Shown here piece after piece: positions 1 to 6,641 of a stretch of 6,641 nucleotides of DNA. Within the stretch, counting starts at the first letter, position 1; each line of letters opens with the position of its first letter. Origin of the DNA: JAWVZH01 sp033722295 (lineage in GTDB: Bacteria; Bacteroidota; Bacteroidia; Chitinophagales; Saprospiraceae); NCBI GenBank assembly GCA_033722295.1, contig JAWVZH010000150.1, forward strand, positions 1-6,641. Direction: 5' to 3'. The notes beneath the pieces were generated by a model. It ran no database searches, was not told where the DNA came from, and saw only the letters and a program-made list of their open reading frames with translations. Both the position numbers and the translations under genes were made by a program.

Positions 1-1882
1 CGATGTGTTCTCGCCTTATATCGGCAAGATAGAGTCCATCACGGACGTCAAATACACAGGCAGTTATAATACAGAAGATCGCTCTGACATTGCTTTTCGG
101 GTAGTTTCAGACCATTTAAGGGCGGTTGTTTTTGCCATAGCAGATGGACAGTTGCCATCTAACACAGGAGCAGGGTATGTCATACGGCGGATCCTTCGCA
201 GGGCAGTTCGCTATTACTACTCTTTCCTTGATACCGACCGTCCCTTGCTCGTCAAATTGGTGCCTGTGATGATCGATGAGATGGGTCATGTTTTTCCGGA
301 AATAAAGAAGCAAAAAGACCTTCTGATGAAGGTTATAGAGGAGGAAGAGTCATCGTTTTTGAAAACATTGGAAAACGGTCTTAAAATACTTGAGCAAGTA
401 CTGTCAGAGAGCAAGGAAATAGACGGGGAAACCGCCTTTGAGATGTACGATACCTATGGTTTTCCGATAGATCTGACGGAGCTTATTGCGCAGGAGAGAA
501 ATGCTTCCGTGGATATTGAAGGCTTTCGTCAAGCCCTGTCTCGACAAAAAGAACGTTCCCGGGCGGATGCCAAAAAGGAAGTGCATGATTGGGTGATCAT
601 CAATGAAGGCAGCGGGAAGTTTGTGGGTTATGATCAATTAGAGGTGACTGATGCTCATATCCTCAGATATAGACGCTTTTCACAAAAAGACAAGTCGAAA
701 TATCAGATCATTCTGGACAAAAACCCCTTCTATGCAGAAGGTGGTGGACAGGTCGGTGATACGGGTTGGCTTATTCAGGATGACGAAAAGATAAGGGTGA
801 TCGATACCCAAAGAGAAAATGAATTATTCCTTCTGATCACCGAGGACATTTTTACTACACCCGCTTCAAAAGTGCAGGCTAAAGTTGATACGCAAAGAAG
901 GAGGTTGATAGAGAACAATCATTCCGCTACACACCTCTTGCATGCAGCATTACGGGAGATACTAGGTGATCACGTCCAGCAAAAAGGCTCTTTGGTCAAG
1001 GATGACTATTTGAGGTTTGACTTTTCTCACTTTTCTAAGCTGACAGATGAAGAAATATTGAGTATTGAAAGATTGGTCAACAGCAAGATCCGAGATAACA
1101 TCAAAAGAGAAGAGGCCAGGGAAATACCCTTGGAGGAGGCGAAAGAAGCTGGAGCAATAATGCTGTTCGGTGAAAAGTATGGCGATGAAGTTCGAATGAT
1201 CACCTTCGATGATGCTTATAGCCGTGAACTGTGCGGGGGCTGCCATGTCGATAGAACAGGTGATATCGGATTGTTCAAAATAACGAATGAGACTTCAGTA
1301 GCAGCAGGTGTGCGTCGTATTGAGGCGGTAACTGCAATTGCTGCGGAAAGGCATGTTGAAGAGGAAGAGAACACATTGAGATCGCTGCAGGAATTATTTA
1401 AAAGTGGTGGAGATCTCGAATTGCAGGTCAGGGATGTTATAGAGGTAAACCGTCAGTTACAGGATAAGATACGGCAATTGCAATCCGAGAAGTCCAGCAA
1501 TGTCAAGTCACAACTTGAGAACAGATTTGAGTCAATTGACGGGCTTGACATCCTGGCAGAGCAGGTGGACATCGCAGATGCCAAGGTGGTGAAGGACCTG
1601 ATCTATCAATTAGAAAAGTCAAGGGATGGTGCAGCAATACTTTTTGGATTTGTATCAAAAGGTAAACCTCAATTGATGCTGAGGATATCTGAGGAGATCA
1701 CTGAGAGATCTGCTCTCGATGCTGGCAAAATCGTACGAGATCTCGGCAAAAGGATAAAAGGCGGAGGGGGAGGTCAGCCCTTCTTTGCAACCGCTGGCGG
1801 TTCTGATGCCTCCGGTATTTCCGAGGCGCTTGAAGAGGGTAAGAAAATAATTATTGAGACTTACAAAAAGATGGCAGATTGA
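1..1882 (+). CDS. alaS: Alanyl-tRNA synthetase, C-terminal part (5' end outside window)
   Basis: This cytoplasmic class II synthetase charges tRNA-Ala with alanine and hydrolyses mischarged Ser- or Gly-tRNA-Ala. About 626 residues are visible of a family length near 870, so roughly the first 245 residues, with class II motifs 1 and 2, lie off the left edge. The frame is open to the edge (codon GAT at 2-4), so the GTG at 5 is internal and not a start. Numbering from that GTG, motif 3 is visible as GAGYVIRRILRRAVRY (55-70), followed by the helical tRNA-recognition region. The editing domain shows FYAEGGGQVGDTG (242-254) and the metal-site motifs HSATH (306-310) and CGGCH (410-414). A charged helical stretch (about 450-505) leads to the C-Ala domain with GGGGGQPFF from residue 586. 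All visible signature residues are intact, so it looks functional. It heads or joins a dense operon: its TGA stop overlaps the next ATG by one base. Confidence 0.97.
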   Translation, partial: DVFSPYIGKIESITDVKYTGSYNTEDRSDIAFRVVSDHLRAVVFAIADGQLPSNTGAGYVIRRILRRAVRYYYSFLDTDRPLLVKLVPVMIDEMGHVFPEIKKQKDLLMKVIEEEESSFLKTLENGLKILEQVLSESKEIDGETAFEMYDTYGFPIDLTELIAQERNASVDIEGFRQALSRQKERSRADAKKEVHDWVIINEGSGKFVGYDQLEVTDAHILRYRRFSQKDKSKYQIILDKNPFYAEGGGQVGDTGWLIQDDEKIRVIDTQRENELFLLITEDIFTTPASKVQAKVDTQRRRLIENNHSATHLLHAALREILGDHVQQKGSLVKDDYLRFDFSHFSKLTDEEILSIERLVNSKIRDNIKREEAREIPLEEAKEAGAIMLFGEKYGDEVRMITFDDAYSRELCGGCHVDRTGDIGLFKITNETSVAAGVRRIEAVTAIAAERHVEEEENTLRSLQELFKSGGDLELQVRDVIEVNRQLQDKIRQLQSEKSSNVKSQLENRFESIDGLDILAEQVDIADAKVVKDLIYQLEKSRDGAAILFGFVSKGKPQLMLRISEEITERSALDAGKIVRDLGKRIKGGGGGQPFFATAGGSDASGISEALEEGKKIIIETYKKMAD

Positions 1883-2175
1883 TGTGGACACCATGGAACG
1901 TGCTTGCCATTGCCTTTGGATTGTTGTTGCTTCTCAATGTCTTCATTCGGATAAAAGTTGTGAAGCTCTATCGAAAACTCGTTGAGAACAGGGTGGACTT
2001 CCAACCCGTACATTTTTTTAATCCTGCGAGACTACGTCAGGAGATCCTTCCTAAATATCCTGAGTATAAGGAGGACATCCTTAAATTTGTCAGTCTTGTG
2101 CGATTTTCCATGACAATGGCGTCGGTCATTCTGGTGTTGATAATAATTTTTGGATATCTCTTGTTTAATTCCTGA
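1882..2175 (+). CDS. Small protein with two membrane segments, function unknown
   Basis: A 97-residue protein that I do not recognise as a named family. The ATG at 1882 shares its A with the alaS stop (TGATG), which supports translational coupling; an in-frame TTG one codon upstream is less likely. Hydrophobic helices are seen at about residues 6-23 and 76-95, separated by a basic and polar stretch (24-75) rich in K and R near the first helix (KVVKLYRKLVENR). By the positive-inside rule the middle region should be cytoplasmic with both termini outside. This layout resembles that of UspB of enterobacteria (N-terminal helix, charged cytoplasmic loop, C-terminal helix), but I see no convincing sequence match and do not name it so. 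The next gene starts one base after its stop. No Shine-Dalgarno sequence is visible. It is real judging by coupling, composition and sensible topology. Confidence 0.8.
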   Translation: MWTPWNVLAIAFGLLLLLNVFIRIKVVKLYRKLVENRVDFQPVHFFNPARLRQEILPKYPEYKEDILKFVSLVRFSMTMASVILVLIIIFGYLLFNS

Positions 2176-2176
2176 T

Positions 2177-3133
2177 ATGAAAATTGGAGTACTCGGAACA
2201 GGTCATCTTGGAAAAATTCATTTGAAGTGTATAGGCTCGATCCCTGATCTGGAATTAATTGGTTTCTATGATGAATCAAAAGAGACACGGGAGTCTGTAA
2301 AGAAGGAGTTTGACCTGAAAGCATTTGAGTCAGTAGATGAATTGATCGATCAGGCCGATATAGTGGATATTGTCACTCCGACCTCTACGCACTACGAACT
2401 TGCAAAGCGCAGCATGTCCGCGGGTAAGCACGTGTTTATAGAAAAGCCTGTGACGGAAACTGTAGAACAAGCCAGGGATCTTCTGGCCATGCAGACCAAA
2501 TATGGCGTAAGGGCACAGATCGGTCATGTAGAGCGTTATAATCCTGCATATCTTGCACTTCTGGATTTCGACCTCAACCCGATGTTCATGGAGGGTCACC
2601 GTTTATCTACATTCAATCCGCGTGGTACTGATGTTTCAGTAGTATTGGATCTTATGATCCATGATCTGGATCTTGTGCTACAATTGGCAAATTCCAGGGT
2701 TAAGGATATAAGAGCAAAAGGAGTGAATGTGGTCAGCCCATCCCACGATATCTGTAATGCCAGACTGGAATTTGAGAATGGCTGTGTAGCGAATCTTACC
2801 GCCAGCCGTATAAGTCTTAAACAGATGAGAAAACTTAGAATGTTTCAAAACAATGCATATGTATCCATAGACATGCTTGAAAAACAGGCTCAGATCATCA
2901 CATTGGAAGATGACAAGCCTGATAGTGATATGGCATTCGAGTTGGATACTGGGAATAATACGAAGTGGGTTAATATCAGAATGCCGGACGCCAGGCCCAA
3001 TAATGCTATAGTCACCGAATTAACCGAATTCCATAGGGCCATAGCTGATGGGGGTCCAATACGGGTTTCCCTCGAGGAGGGATATTCTGCGCTTTCTTTG
3101 GCCCATGACATCATAAAAGCATGTGATGCATAA
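2177..3133 (+). CDS. Gfo/Idh/MocA-family NAD(P)-dependent oxidoreductase
   Basis: A 318-residue cytoplasmic dehydrogenase of usual family length. The N-terminal Rossmann fold has the dinucleotide loop GTGHLG (residues 7-12); the catalytic-lysine motif EKP is at 89-91; the C-terminal alpha/beta domain carries GHVERYNP (116-123), EGHR (139-142) and DLMIHDLD (158-165) with the likely active-site His162. The start at ATG 2177 places the Rossmann glycine loop at the normal distance from the N-terminus; the frame extends upstream to about 2150 but only inside the preceding gene. Family members oxidise or reduce hydroxyls on sugars, often nucleotide sugars. The GHxERxNP segment reminds me of the subgroup that includes UDP-GlcNAc 3-dehydrogenases (GnnA type); no partner aminotransferase lies beside it here, so substrate is open. 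The downstream sugar-phosphate transferase in the same operon supports a glycan-precursor role. It overlaps the next gene by 8 nt. Confidence 0.93.
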   Translation: MKIGVLGTGHLGKIHLKCIGSIPDLELIGFYDESKETRESVKKEFDLKAFESVDELIDQADIVDIVTPTSTHYELAKRSMSAGKHVFIEKPVTETVEQARDLLAMQTKYGVRAQIGHVERYNPAYLALLDFDLNPMFMEGHRLSTFNPRGTDVSVVLDLMIHDLDLVLQLANSRVKDIRAKGVNVVSPSHDICNARLEFENGCVANLTASRISLKQMRKLRMFQNNAYVSIDMLEKQAQIITLEDDKPDSDMAFELDTGNNTKWVNIRMPDARPNNAIVTELTEFHRAIADGGPIRVSLEEGYSALSLAHDIIKACDA

Positions 3134-3962
3134 AAATATTCTGCTATTCACTTCCATATTGATGATGATCGGCTGTCAGGAGGATGGTGAGATCCCGGCA
3201 TACCTTGAGTTGACCGATTTTGAACTGGTGACAGAAATAGGTGAGGGTAGCAATAGTCATAAGATCACTGATGCCTGGGTTTTTGTCAATGGAAACAGCA
3301 TAGGCGCCTATCAACTTCCTTCTACGGTTCCCGTCATTGGCGAGGGGAGCACTAAACTTGATATTTTTCCTGTCATTAAGGAGAATGGTGTTTTGGCCCA
3401 TAGTATCATGTATCCCTTTTATAAGAAGATGACAGGTGATTATGATCTTATACCTGGTGAAGTAATCAATTTGGAACTGACCACGCAATATGAGGAAGGC
3501 CTCGAGTTCATAATTGAAGACTTCGATGGTACTCATTTTTTTACCGAGGATATAGACGGCAATCCGTCTACTAAAATTGAGATCACAAGTGATGATGCAT
3601 TCGAAGGTAATTCTGGCTTGATCGTTCTCAATGAGGGGCAGGAGGTTCTTGAAGCAGGTTGGGAGATGGCATTTGCTCCGGAAAGAGCAGAACAGGCGTT
3701 TATAGAAATAAACTATAAGACGAACATACCGTTTGTGGTGGGCCTGATAGGCATAAAGAATGGAGCACAAAGTAAATGGTATGAGGCGATAATTAATGTT
3801 AGTGAGGAATGGAACAAGATATATTTCAATGTGACGGATATTATCGAACCCAGCGTTTTTGATGTCGTGAGCCCTGTTATCGTCGGTGTCTGGTCAGATG
3901 ATATCGGTGTAGATGAGGCTGTGATCAGAATTGATAACTTTAAACTCATAAGAGAAAAGTGA
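3126..3962 (+). CDS. Putative surface lipoprotein, function unknown
   Basis: A 278-residue protein with a short lipoprotein signal peptide: basic start, hydrophobic core, and lipobox MMIGC with the lipidated Cys17. The residues after it, QEDGE, are acidic and resemble the export signal that sends Bacteroidota lipoproteins to the outer face of the outer membrane; surface location is an inference. The mature part seems to have two beta-rich regions. The first (about 25-120) contains DAWVFVNGN (49-57) and YPFYKK (96-101), then a possible hinge. The second (about 125-275) runs from EDFDG to RIDNFKL and has the alternating pattern of a jelly-roll or galactose-binding-like sandwich, a fold often used for carbohydrate binding. 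No catalytic motif is seen. The ATG at 3126 was chosen over the adjacent GTG at 3123; it overlaps the dehydrogenase end by 8 nt, and its own stop overlaps the transferase start by 4 nt. I cannot assign a function; its place between two glycan genes suggests an envelope-polysaccharide role. Confidence 0.85.
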   Translation: MHKNILLFTSILMMIGCQEDGEIPAYLELTDFELVTEIGEGSNSHKITDAWVFVNGNSIGAYQLPSTVPVIGEGSTKLDIFPVIKENGVLAHSIMYPFYKKMTGDYDLIPGEVINLELTTQYEEGLEFIIEDFDGTHFFTEDIDGNPSTKIEITSDDAFEGNSGLIVLNEGQEVLEAGWEMAFAPERAEQAFIEINYKTNIPFVVGLIGIKNGAQSKWYEAIINVSEEWNKIYFNVTDIIEPSVFDVVSPVIVGVWSDDIGVDEAVIRIDNFKLIREK

Positions 3963-5380
3963 GAACCTCCCCCAGAAGGCTGGGTAATATTGTATATAAG
4001 GTCAGTGATTTTCTCATGGCCTTGCTGGCCTGGGCCTTATTCTTCGTTTACAGGAAGAGGGTAGAGCAAATCGATTGGCAAACTGACCTTTGGAACGATC
4101 CTAACTTTTATTATGGCATTTTCATAGTACCCCTGGGTTGGATCTTGTTCTATTCGATTTTTGATCAATACAAGGATATCTACAGGTTGTCAAGGATGGC
4201 TACTCTGATAAGGACATTTTTCCTCTCCTTGGTTGGTGTAATAGTGTTGTTCTTTACACTGATCCTGGATGATGTCGTTGCTGATTACCGTACCTACTAT
4301 AGCGCATTCACTACATTGTTCACGTATCATTTTACGCTGACCGTTACGGCGAGGATGATACTTCTGACGCGTGCAAGTCGACGTCTGAAAAGTGGTAAGG
4401 TCGGATTCAAGACTCTTATAGTTGGCGGAAATGAAAAGGCCATTGACTTGTACAAGGAAATGACAGGTATGGCTAAAAGCCTCGGTCATCAATTCATTGG
4501 GTTTATTGATTCCAACGGCAAAACTACCAATCATTTGGAGGATCATATCCCGAAACTGGGTCAGATCAGTGACCTTAAAAGGATCATTGAAGAAAACAAT
4601 GTTGAGGAGGTCATAATAGCTATTGAAACAAGCGAACATGATCGATTGAAGGATATTCTCGATATCCTGTTCGATTTTGGTGACAAGATCCTGGTAAAGA
4701 TCATTCCGGATATGTATGACATTCTACTTGGGAGTGTAAAAATGAATCACATCTATGGTGCAGTGTTGATTGAGATTCAACGGGAATTGATGCCAAAGTG
4801 GCAGCGGATCATCAAAAGGATCATAGATGTCGCGATTAGTGCCATCATGCTCCTTCTGCTCTCTCCGCTTCTCATTTTCATTGCACTTCGTGTGAAGTGG
4901 TCATCTGAGGGACCGATCCTGTACTCGCAGGAACGAATTGGATTGAATGGTAAGCCCTTTACCATATATAAATTCCGTAGCATGTACATGGATGCTGAAT
5001 CGAAAGGGCCCCAATTGAGTCATTCCGGGGATAGCCGGGTCACACCCTGGGGACAGGTCATGAGGAAGTGGAGGCTCGATGAATTACCCCAGTTCTGGAA
5101 TGTCTTGATAGGGGATATGTCGCTGGTTGGACCACGACCGGAGAGAAGATATTATATTGAAAAGATAAATAAAGTGGCTCCGCACTACAAGCACCTTCTC
5201 AAGGTAAGACCAGGCATAACTTCCTGGGGACAGGTCAAATATGGATATGCTTCGAATATTGACCAAATGCTGCAGCGGCTGAAGTTTGATATTCTCTACA
5301 TAGAGAATATGTCATTGAGCCTTGACATCAAGATAATGTTCTACACCGTCCTGGTTCTGGTACAGGGAAAGGGCAAGTAA
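3959..5380 (+). CDS. Polyprenyl-phosphate sugar-1-phosphate transferase (initiating glycosyltransferase)
   Basis: A 473-residue inner-membrane enzyme that would transfer a sugar phosphate from a UDP-sugar to undecaprenyl phosphate, the first step of exopolysaccharide, capsule or O-antigen assembly. It has the full WbaP/EpsL-like layout: four N-terminal membrane helices (about 12-30, 50-66, 84-103, 113-135), a Rossmann-like central domain starting at KTLIVGGNEKA (151-161), and the C-terminal bacterial sugar transferase domain. In the latter are KRIID (286-290) before the membrane-embedded helix (about 290-310), QERIG (324-328), KFRSM (338-342), the catalytic Asp-Glu pair in LDELPQ (D374, E375), VGPRP (390-394) and PGITSWGQV (418-426). 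All key residues are present. The start is GTG at 3959, which overlaps the preceding stop as GTGA; the next ATG (4016) would cut into the first helix. A purine-rich AGAGAAAA lies just upstream. Sugar specificity (galactose, glucose or N-acetylhexosamine) cannot be read from sequence. It is the last gene of the plus-strand block. Confidence 0.95.
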   Translation: MRTSPRRLGNIVYKVSDFLMALLAWALFFVYRKRVEQIDWQTDLWNDPNFYYGIFIVPLGWILFYSIFDQYKDIYRLSRMATLIRTFFLSLVGVIVLFFTLILDDVVADYRTYYSAFTTLFTYHFTLTVTARMILLTRASRRLKSGKVGFKTLIVGGNEKAIDLYKEMTGMAKSLGHQFIGFIDSNGKTTNHLEDHIPKLGQISDLKRIIEENNVEEVIIAIETSEHDRLKDILDILFDFGDKILVKIIPDMYDILLGSVKMNHIYGAVLIEIQRELMPKWQRIIKRIIDVAISAIMLLLLSPLLIFIALRVKWSSEGPILYSQERIGLNGKPFTIYKFRSMYMDAESKGPQLSHSGDSRVTPWGQVMRKWRLDELPQFWNVLIGDMSLVGPRPERRYYIEKINKVAPHYKHLLKVRPGITSWGQVKYGYASNIDQMLQRLKFDILYIENMSLSLDIKIMFYTVLVLVQGKGK

Positions 5381-5402
5381 TTGAGAATTTTCAGTACAGT
5401 AT

Positions 5403-5427
5403 AAATTGATCACAAAGGATCAGTTTT
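5403..5427 (+). terminator. Possible weak hairpin terminator between convergent genes
   Basis: The arms AAATTGATC (5403-5411) and GATCAGTTT (5418-5426) can form a 9-bp stem with one G-U pair around a 6-base loop. The right arm ends in a run of four T, the usual place for a U-tract, and the site lies 22 nt after the transferase stop. The stem is AT-rich and the T run is partly inside it, so it would be weak. On the minus strand the G-U pair becomes a C-A mismatch, so it favours the plus-strand transcript. It overlaps the last codons of the minus-strand gene. Assignment is by eye, without energy calculation. Confidence 0.3.
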
Positions 5428-5809
5428 CCTGTTCATGCCACACAAACTTGATCGCTCCCCATTGGCTGCTCAGGCTTAAATTCCTCGAAACATGCAGACC
5501 GTTATCCAGACCAACTTTTTCCACCACACCTTCGGTCATGTCCGAGTCGTTCCTCGAGGCCTGCAGAGGCCAGGAGATCCACACACCACCAGACTTTTTG
5601 ATCTTATATTTAAGGAGGGGCAGTAGATGTTCGAGTTCCTTTTTCCAGTAGAAGAAGGCGTGGACCATGTCCATACCCTGATCGTCAAAACTATTAAGTG
5701 TTACATCACGGGGCAGGTTGCCCGTGATCTGCAGATAATTGCTTGGAGGATTTATGATCAACAGCCTCTGACTGTCCCGTATTCCCAGTTTCTTCTGTAC
5801 TTCGCTCAA
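5420..5809 (-). CDS. DUF3052-family protein
   Basis: A 129-residue protein that I recognise as DUF3052-like by its order of blocks: KKLGIRDSQRLLIINPP near the N-terminus, an acidic strand then MVHAFFYWKKELE (47-60), SGGVWISWPLQAS (73-85), DMTEGVVEKVG (89-99) and WGAIKFVW (117-124). The family is described mainly from actinobacteria and has no established reaction; its blocks resemble part of a methyltransferase-like Rossmann fold, but a full SAM site is not evident. It is predicted cytoplasmic, with no signal peptide or membrane segment. The only NTG start in frame after the upstream stop is TTG at 5809-5807, and it gives the expected distance to the LGI block. The gene follows the thiolase by 18 nt in the same frame and is probably cotranscribed. 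No Shine-Dalgarno sequence is visible, so translation may depend on coupling to the thiolase. Confidence 0.82.
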   Translation of the reverse strand: MSEVQKKLGIRDSQRLLIINPPSNYLQITGNLPRDVTLNSFDDQGMDMVHAFFYWKKELEHLLPLLKYKIKKSGGVWISWPLQASRNDSDMTEGVVEKVGLDNGLHVSRNLSLSSQWGAIKFVWHEQEN

Positions 5810-5827
5810 ATCGGTATTATTTTGGAT

Positions 5828-6641
5828 TTAAATGCTTTCAAGAATGACTGCGGAAGCACCGCCACCACCATTACATAATGTGGCAAGACCCGTTTTCGCT
5901 TCATTGTTCTTTAAAACATTAAGTAGTGTCACGACTATTCGGGCTCCAGATGCCCCAAGTGGATGACCTAGACTGCAGGCACCGCCAAACATGTTGACTT
6001 TGTCTTCAGGAACCTTAAGTACTTTATTAAATGCAAGGGTGACTACTGCAAACGCTTCGTTCACCTCGAAGAAGTCTATATCATTAAGATCCATTCCAGC
6101 TCTTTGAGCAGCTTTAGGAGCCGCGAGTGTAGGGGCAGTAGTAAACCATTGTGGTTCATGAGCTGCATCCGCATAGGAAAGAATTCGAGCGACTGGTGTC
6201 AGTCCCAATTCAGATAATTTTTCTTCACTCACGAGAACCAGGGCCGCGGCTCCGTCATTTATAGTTGAGGCGTTGGCGGCGGTGACAGTACCATCCTTAT
6301 TGAATACCGGCCGGAGATTTGGGATCTTGTCAAAGTTGACCCTTTTGTACTCTTCATCCGCTGTCATTAGAATGGGATCTCCTTTTCTTTGAGGAATAGA
6401 GACAGGCACGATCTCGTCGGACATCTGTCCGCTATCTGTGGCCTCGGCCGCTCTTTTATAGCTTTGAATAGCAAATCGATCTTGTTCTTCCCGGCTTATC
6501 TGATATTTTTCAGCGGTGGCATCACCACTAAATCCCATCGCTTTGTGATCGTAGGCATCCTGCAGTCCGTCTTTTTCCAGACCGTCAATAACGCTCTTGC
6601 CACCGTACTTTGCCCCCCACCTCATATGAGGAAGGTAGTAA
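5828..6641 (-). CDS. Acetyl-CoA acyltransferase (thiolase), C-terminal part (5' end outside window)
   Basis: A thiolase that joins or cleaves acyl-CoA with acetyl-CoA, acting in beta-oxidation or in acetoacetyl-CoA formation. About 270 residues are visible of a usual 390; the reading frame runs to the right edge (YYLPHMRWG, as in the family's PYLLPKARWG region), so the Met at 6625 is internal. The missing N-terminal third holds the nucleophilic cysteine. Numbering from that Met, the visible active-site motifs are NEAFA (189-193), GHPLGASGAR (220-229) with catalytic His221, and the CNGGGGA motif with the acid/base Cys251. NASTINDGAAA (118-128) is also typical. All visible catalytic residues are intact and the C-terminus (ASAVILES) ends where the family normally ends. 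Whether it is a degradative (FadA/AtoB-like) or synthetic enzyme cannot be decided without its operon partners. The TAA stop is at 5830-5828, 18 nt before the DUF3052 gene. Confidence 0.95.
   Translation of the reverse strand, partial: YYLPHMRWGAKYGGKSVIDGLEKDGLQDAYDHKAMGFSGDATAEKYQISREEQDRFAIQSYKRAAEATDSGQMSDEIVPVSIPQRKGDPILMTADEEYKRVNFDKIPNLRPVFNKDGTVTAANASTINDGAAALVLVSEEKLSELGLTPVARILSYADAAHEPQWFTTAPTLAAPKAAQRAGMDLNDIDFFEVNEAFAVVTLAFNKVLKVPEDKVNMFGGACSLGHPLGASGARIVVTLLNVLKNNEAKTGLATLCNGGGGASAVILESI

Noticed and set aside
1806..1826. GCCTC/GAGGC inverted repeat near the end of alaS
   Set aside because: It is inside the conserved C-Ala coding region, has no T run after it, and a 5-bp stem is expected by chance.
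1879..1881. TTG at 1879 as start of the small membrane protein
   Set aside because: The ATG one codon later overlaps the alaS stop in the common TGATG arrangement and is the stronger start.
5..1882. GTG at 5 as the start of a 625-residue protein
   Set aside because: The frame is open to the window edge and the residues before and after it match the interior of AlaS, so the gene is simply cut.
3144..3770. A 208-codon open frame on the minus strand
   Set aside because: It lies wholly inside the lipoprotein gene, has no recognisable motifs or domain-like composition, and the plus-strand gene has a signal peptide and coupled ends.
4190..4639. A 149-codon minus-strand open frame
   Set aside because: It is antisense to the membrane and Rossmann-like part of the sugar transferase and has a composition typical of a shadow frame.
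5406..5878. Two plus-strand open frames (81 and 83 codons) opposite the DUF3052 gene
   Set aside because: They are antisense to a protein with recognisable family blocks, and their translations show no domain.
1..6641. Defence system, mobile element or CRISPR content
   Set aside because: No transposase, integrase, nuclease, helicase, reverse transcriptase or regularly spaced repeat is seen on either strand.

Overview
The window reads as chromosome of a member of the Bacteroidota, probably a marine or environmental lineage; genus cannot be told from these bases. Three things point there: the residue style of the alanyl-tRNA synthetase, a lipoprotein whose mature N-terminus looks like the Bacteroidota surface-export signal, and start codons that almost all lack a Shine-Dalgarno sequence. 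Coding density is near total and I see no mobile element, tRNA, rRNA, CRISPR array or other recombination footprint.

Left to right on the plus strand (1-5380) there is one tightly packed block of five genes: the 3' two thirds or so of alaS (cut by the window edge), a 97-residue protein with two membrane segments, a Gfo/Idh/MocA-family NAD(P)-dependent sugar dehydrogenase, a 278-residue lipoprotein of unknown function, and a polyprenyl-phosphate sugar-1-phosphate transferase. Junctions are 1-nt overlap, 1-nt gap, 8-nt overlap and 4-nt overlap, so the block is almost certainly one transcript with coupled translation. The last three genes fit surface-glycan synthesis: the dehydrogenase could modify a nucleotide sugar, the transferase would load the first sugar phosphate on undecaprenyl phosphate, and the lipoprotein could act at the envelope. 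That joint role is inferred from position and family only.

On the minus strand (6641-5420), converging on this block, are the C-terminal two thirds of an acetyl-CoA acyltransferase (thiolase, cut by the right edge) and, 18 nt downstream of it and in the same reading frame, a 129-residue DUF3052-family protein with a TTG start. The two convergent units meet in a 39-nt gap holding a weak AT-rich hairpin.

I do not see a clearly new biological system. The most useful leads are the unknown lipoprotein between two glycan enzymes, the coupling of alaS to glycan genes, and the same-frame thiolase/DUF3052 junction.
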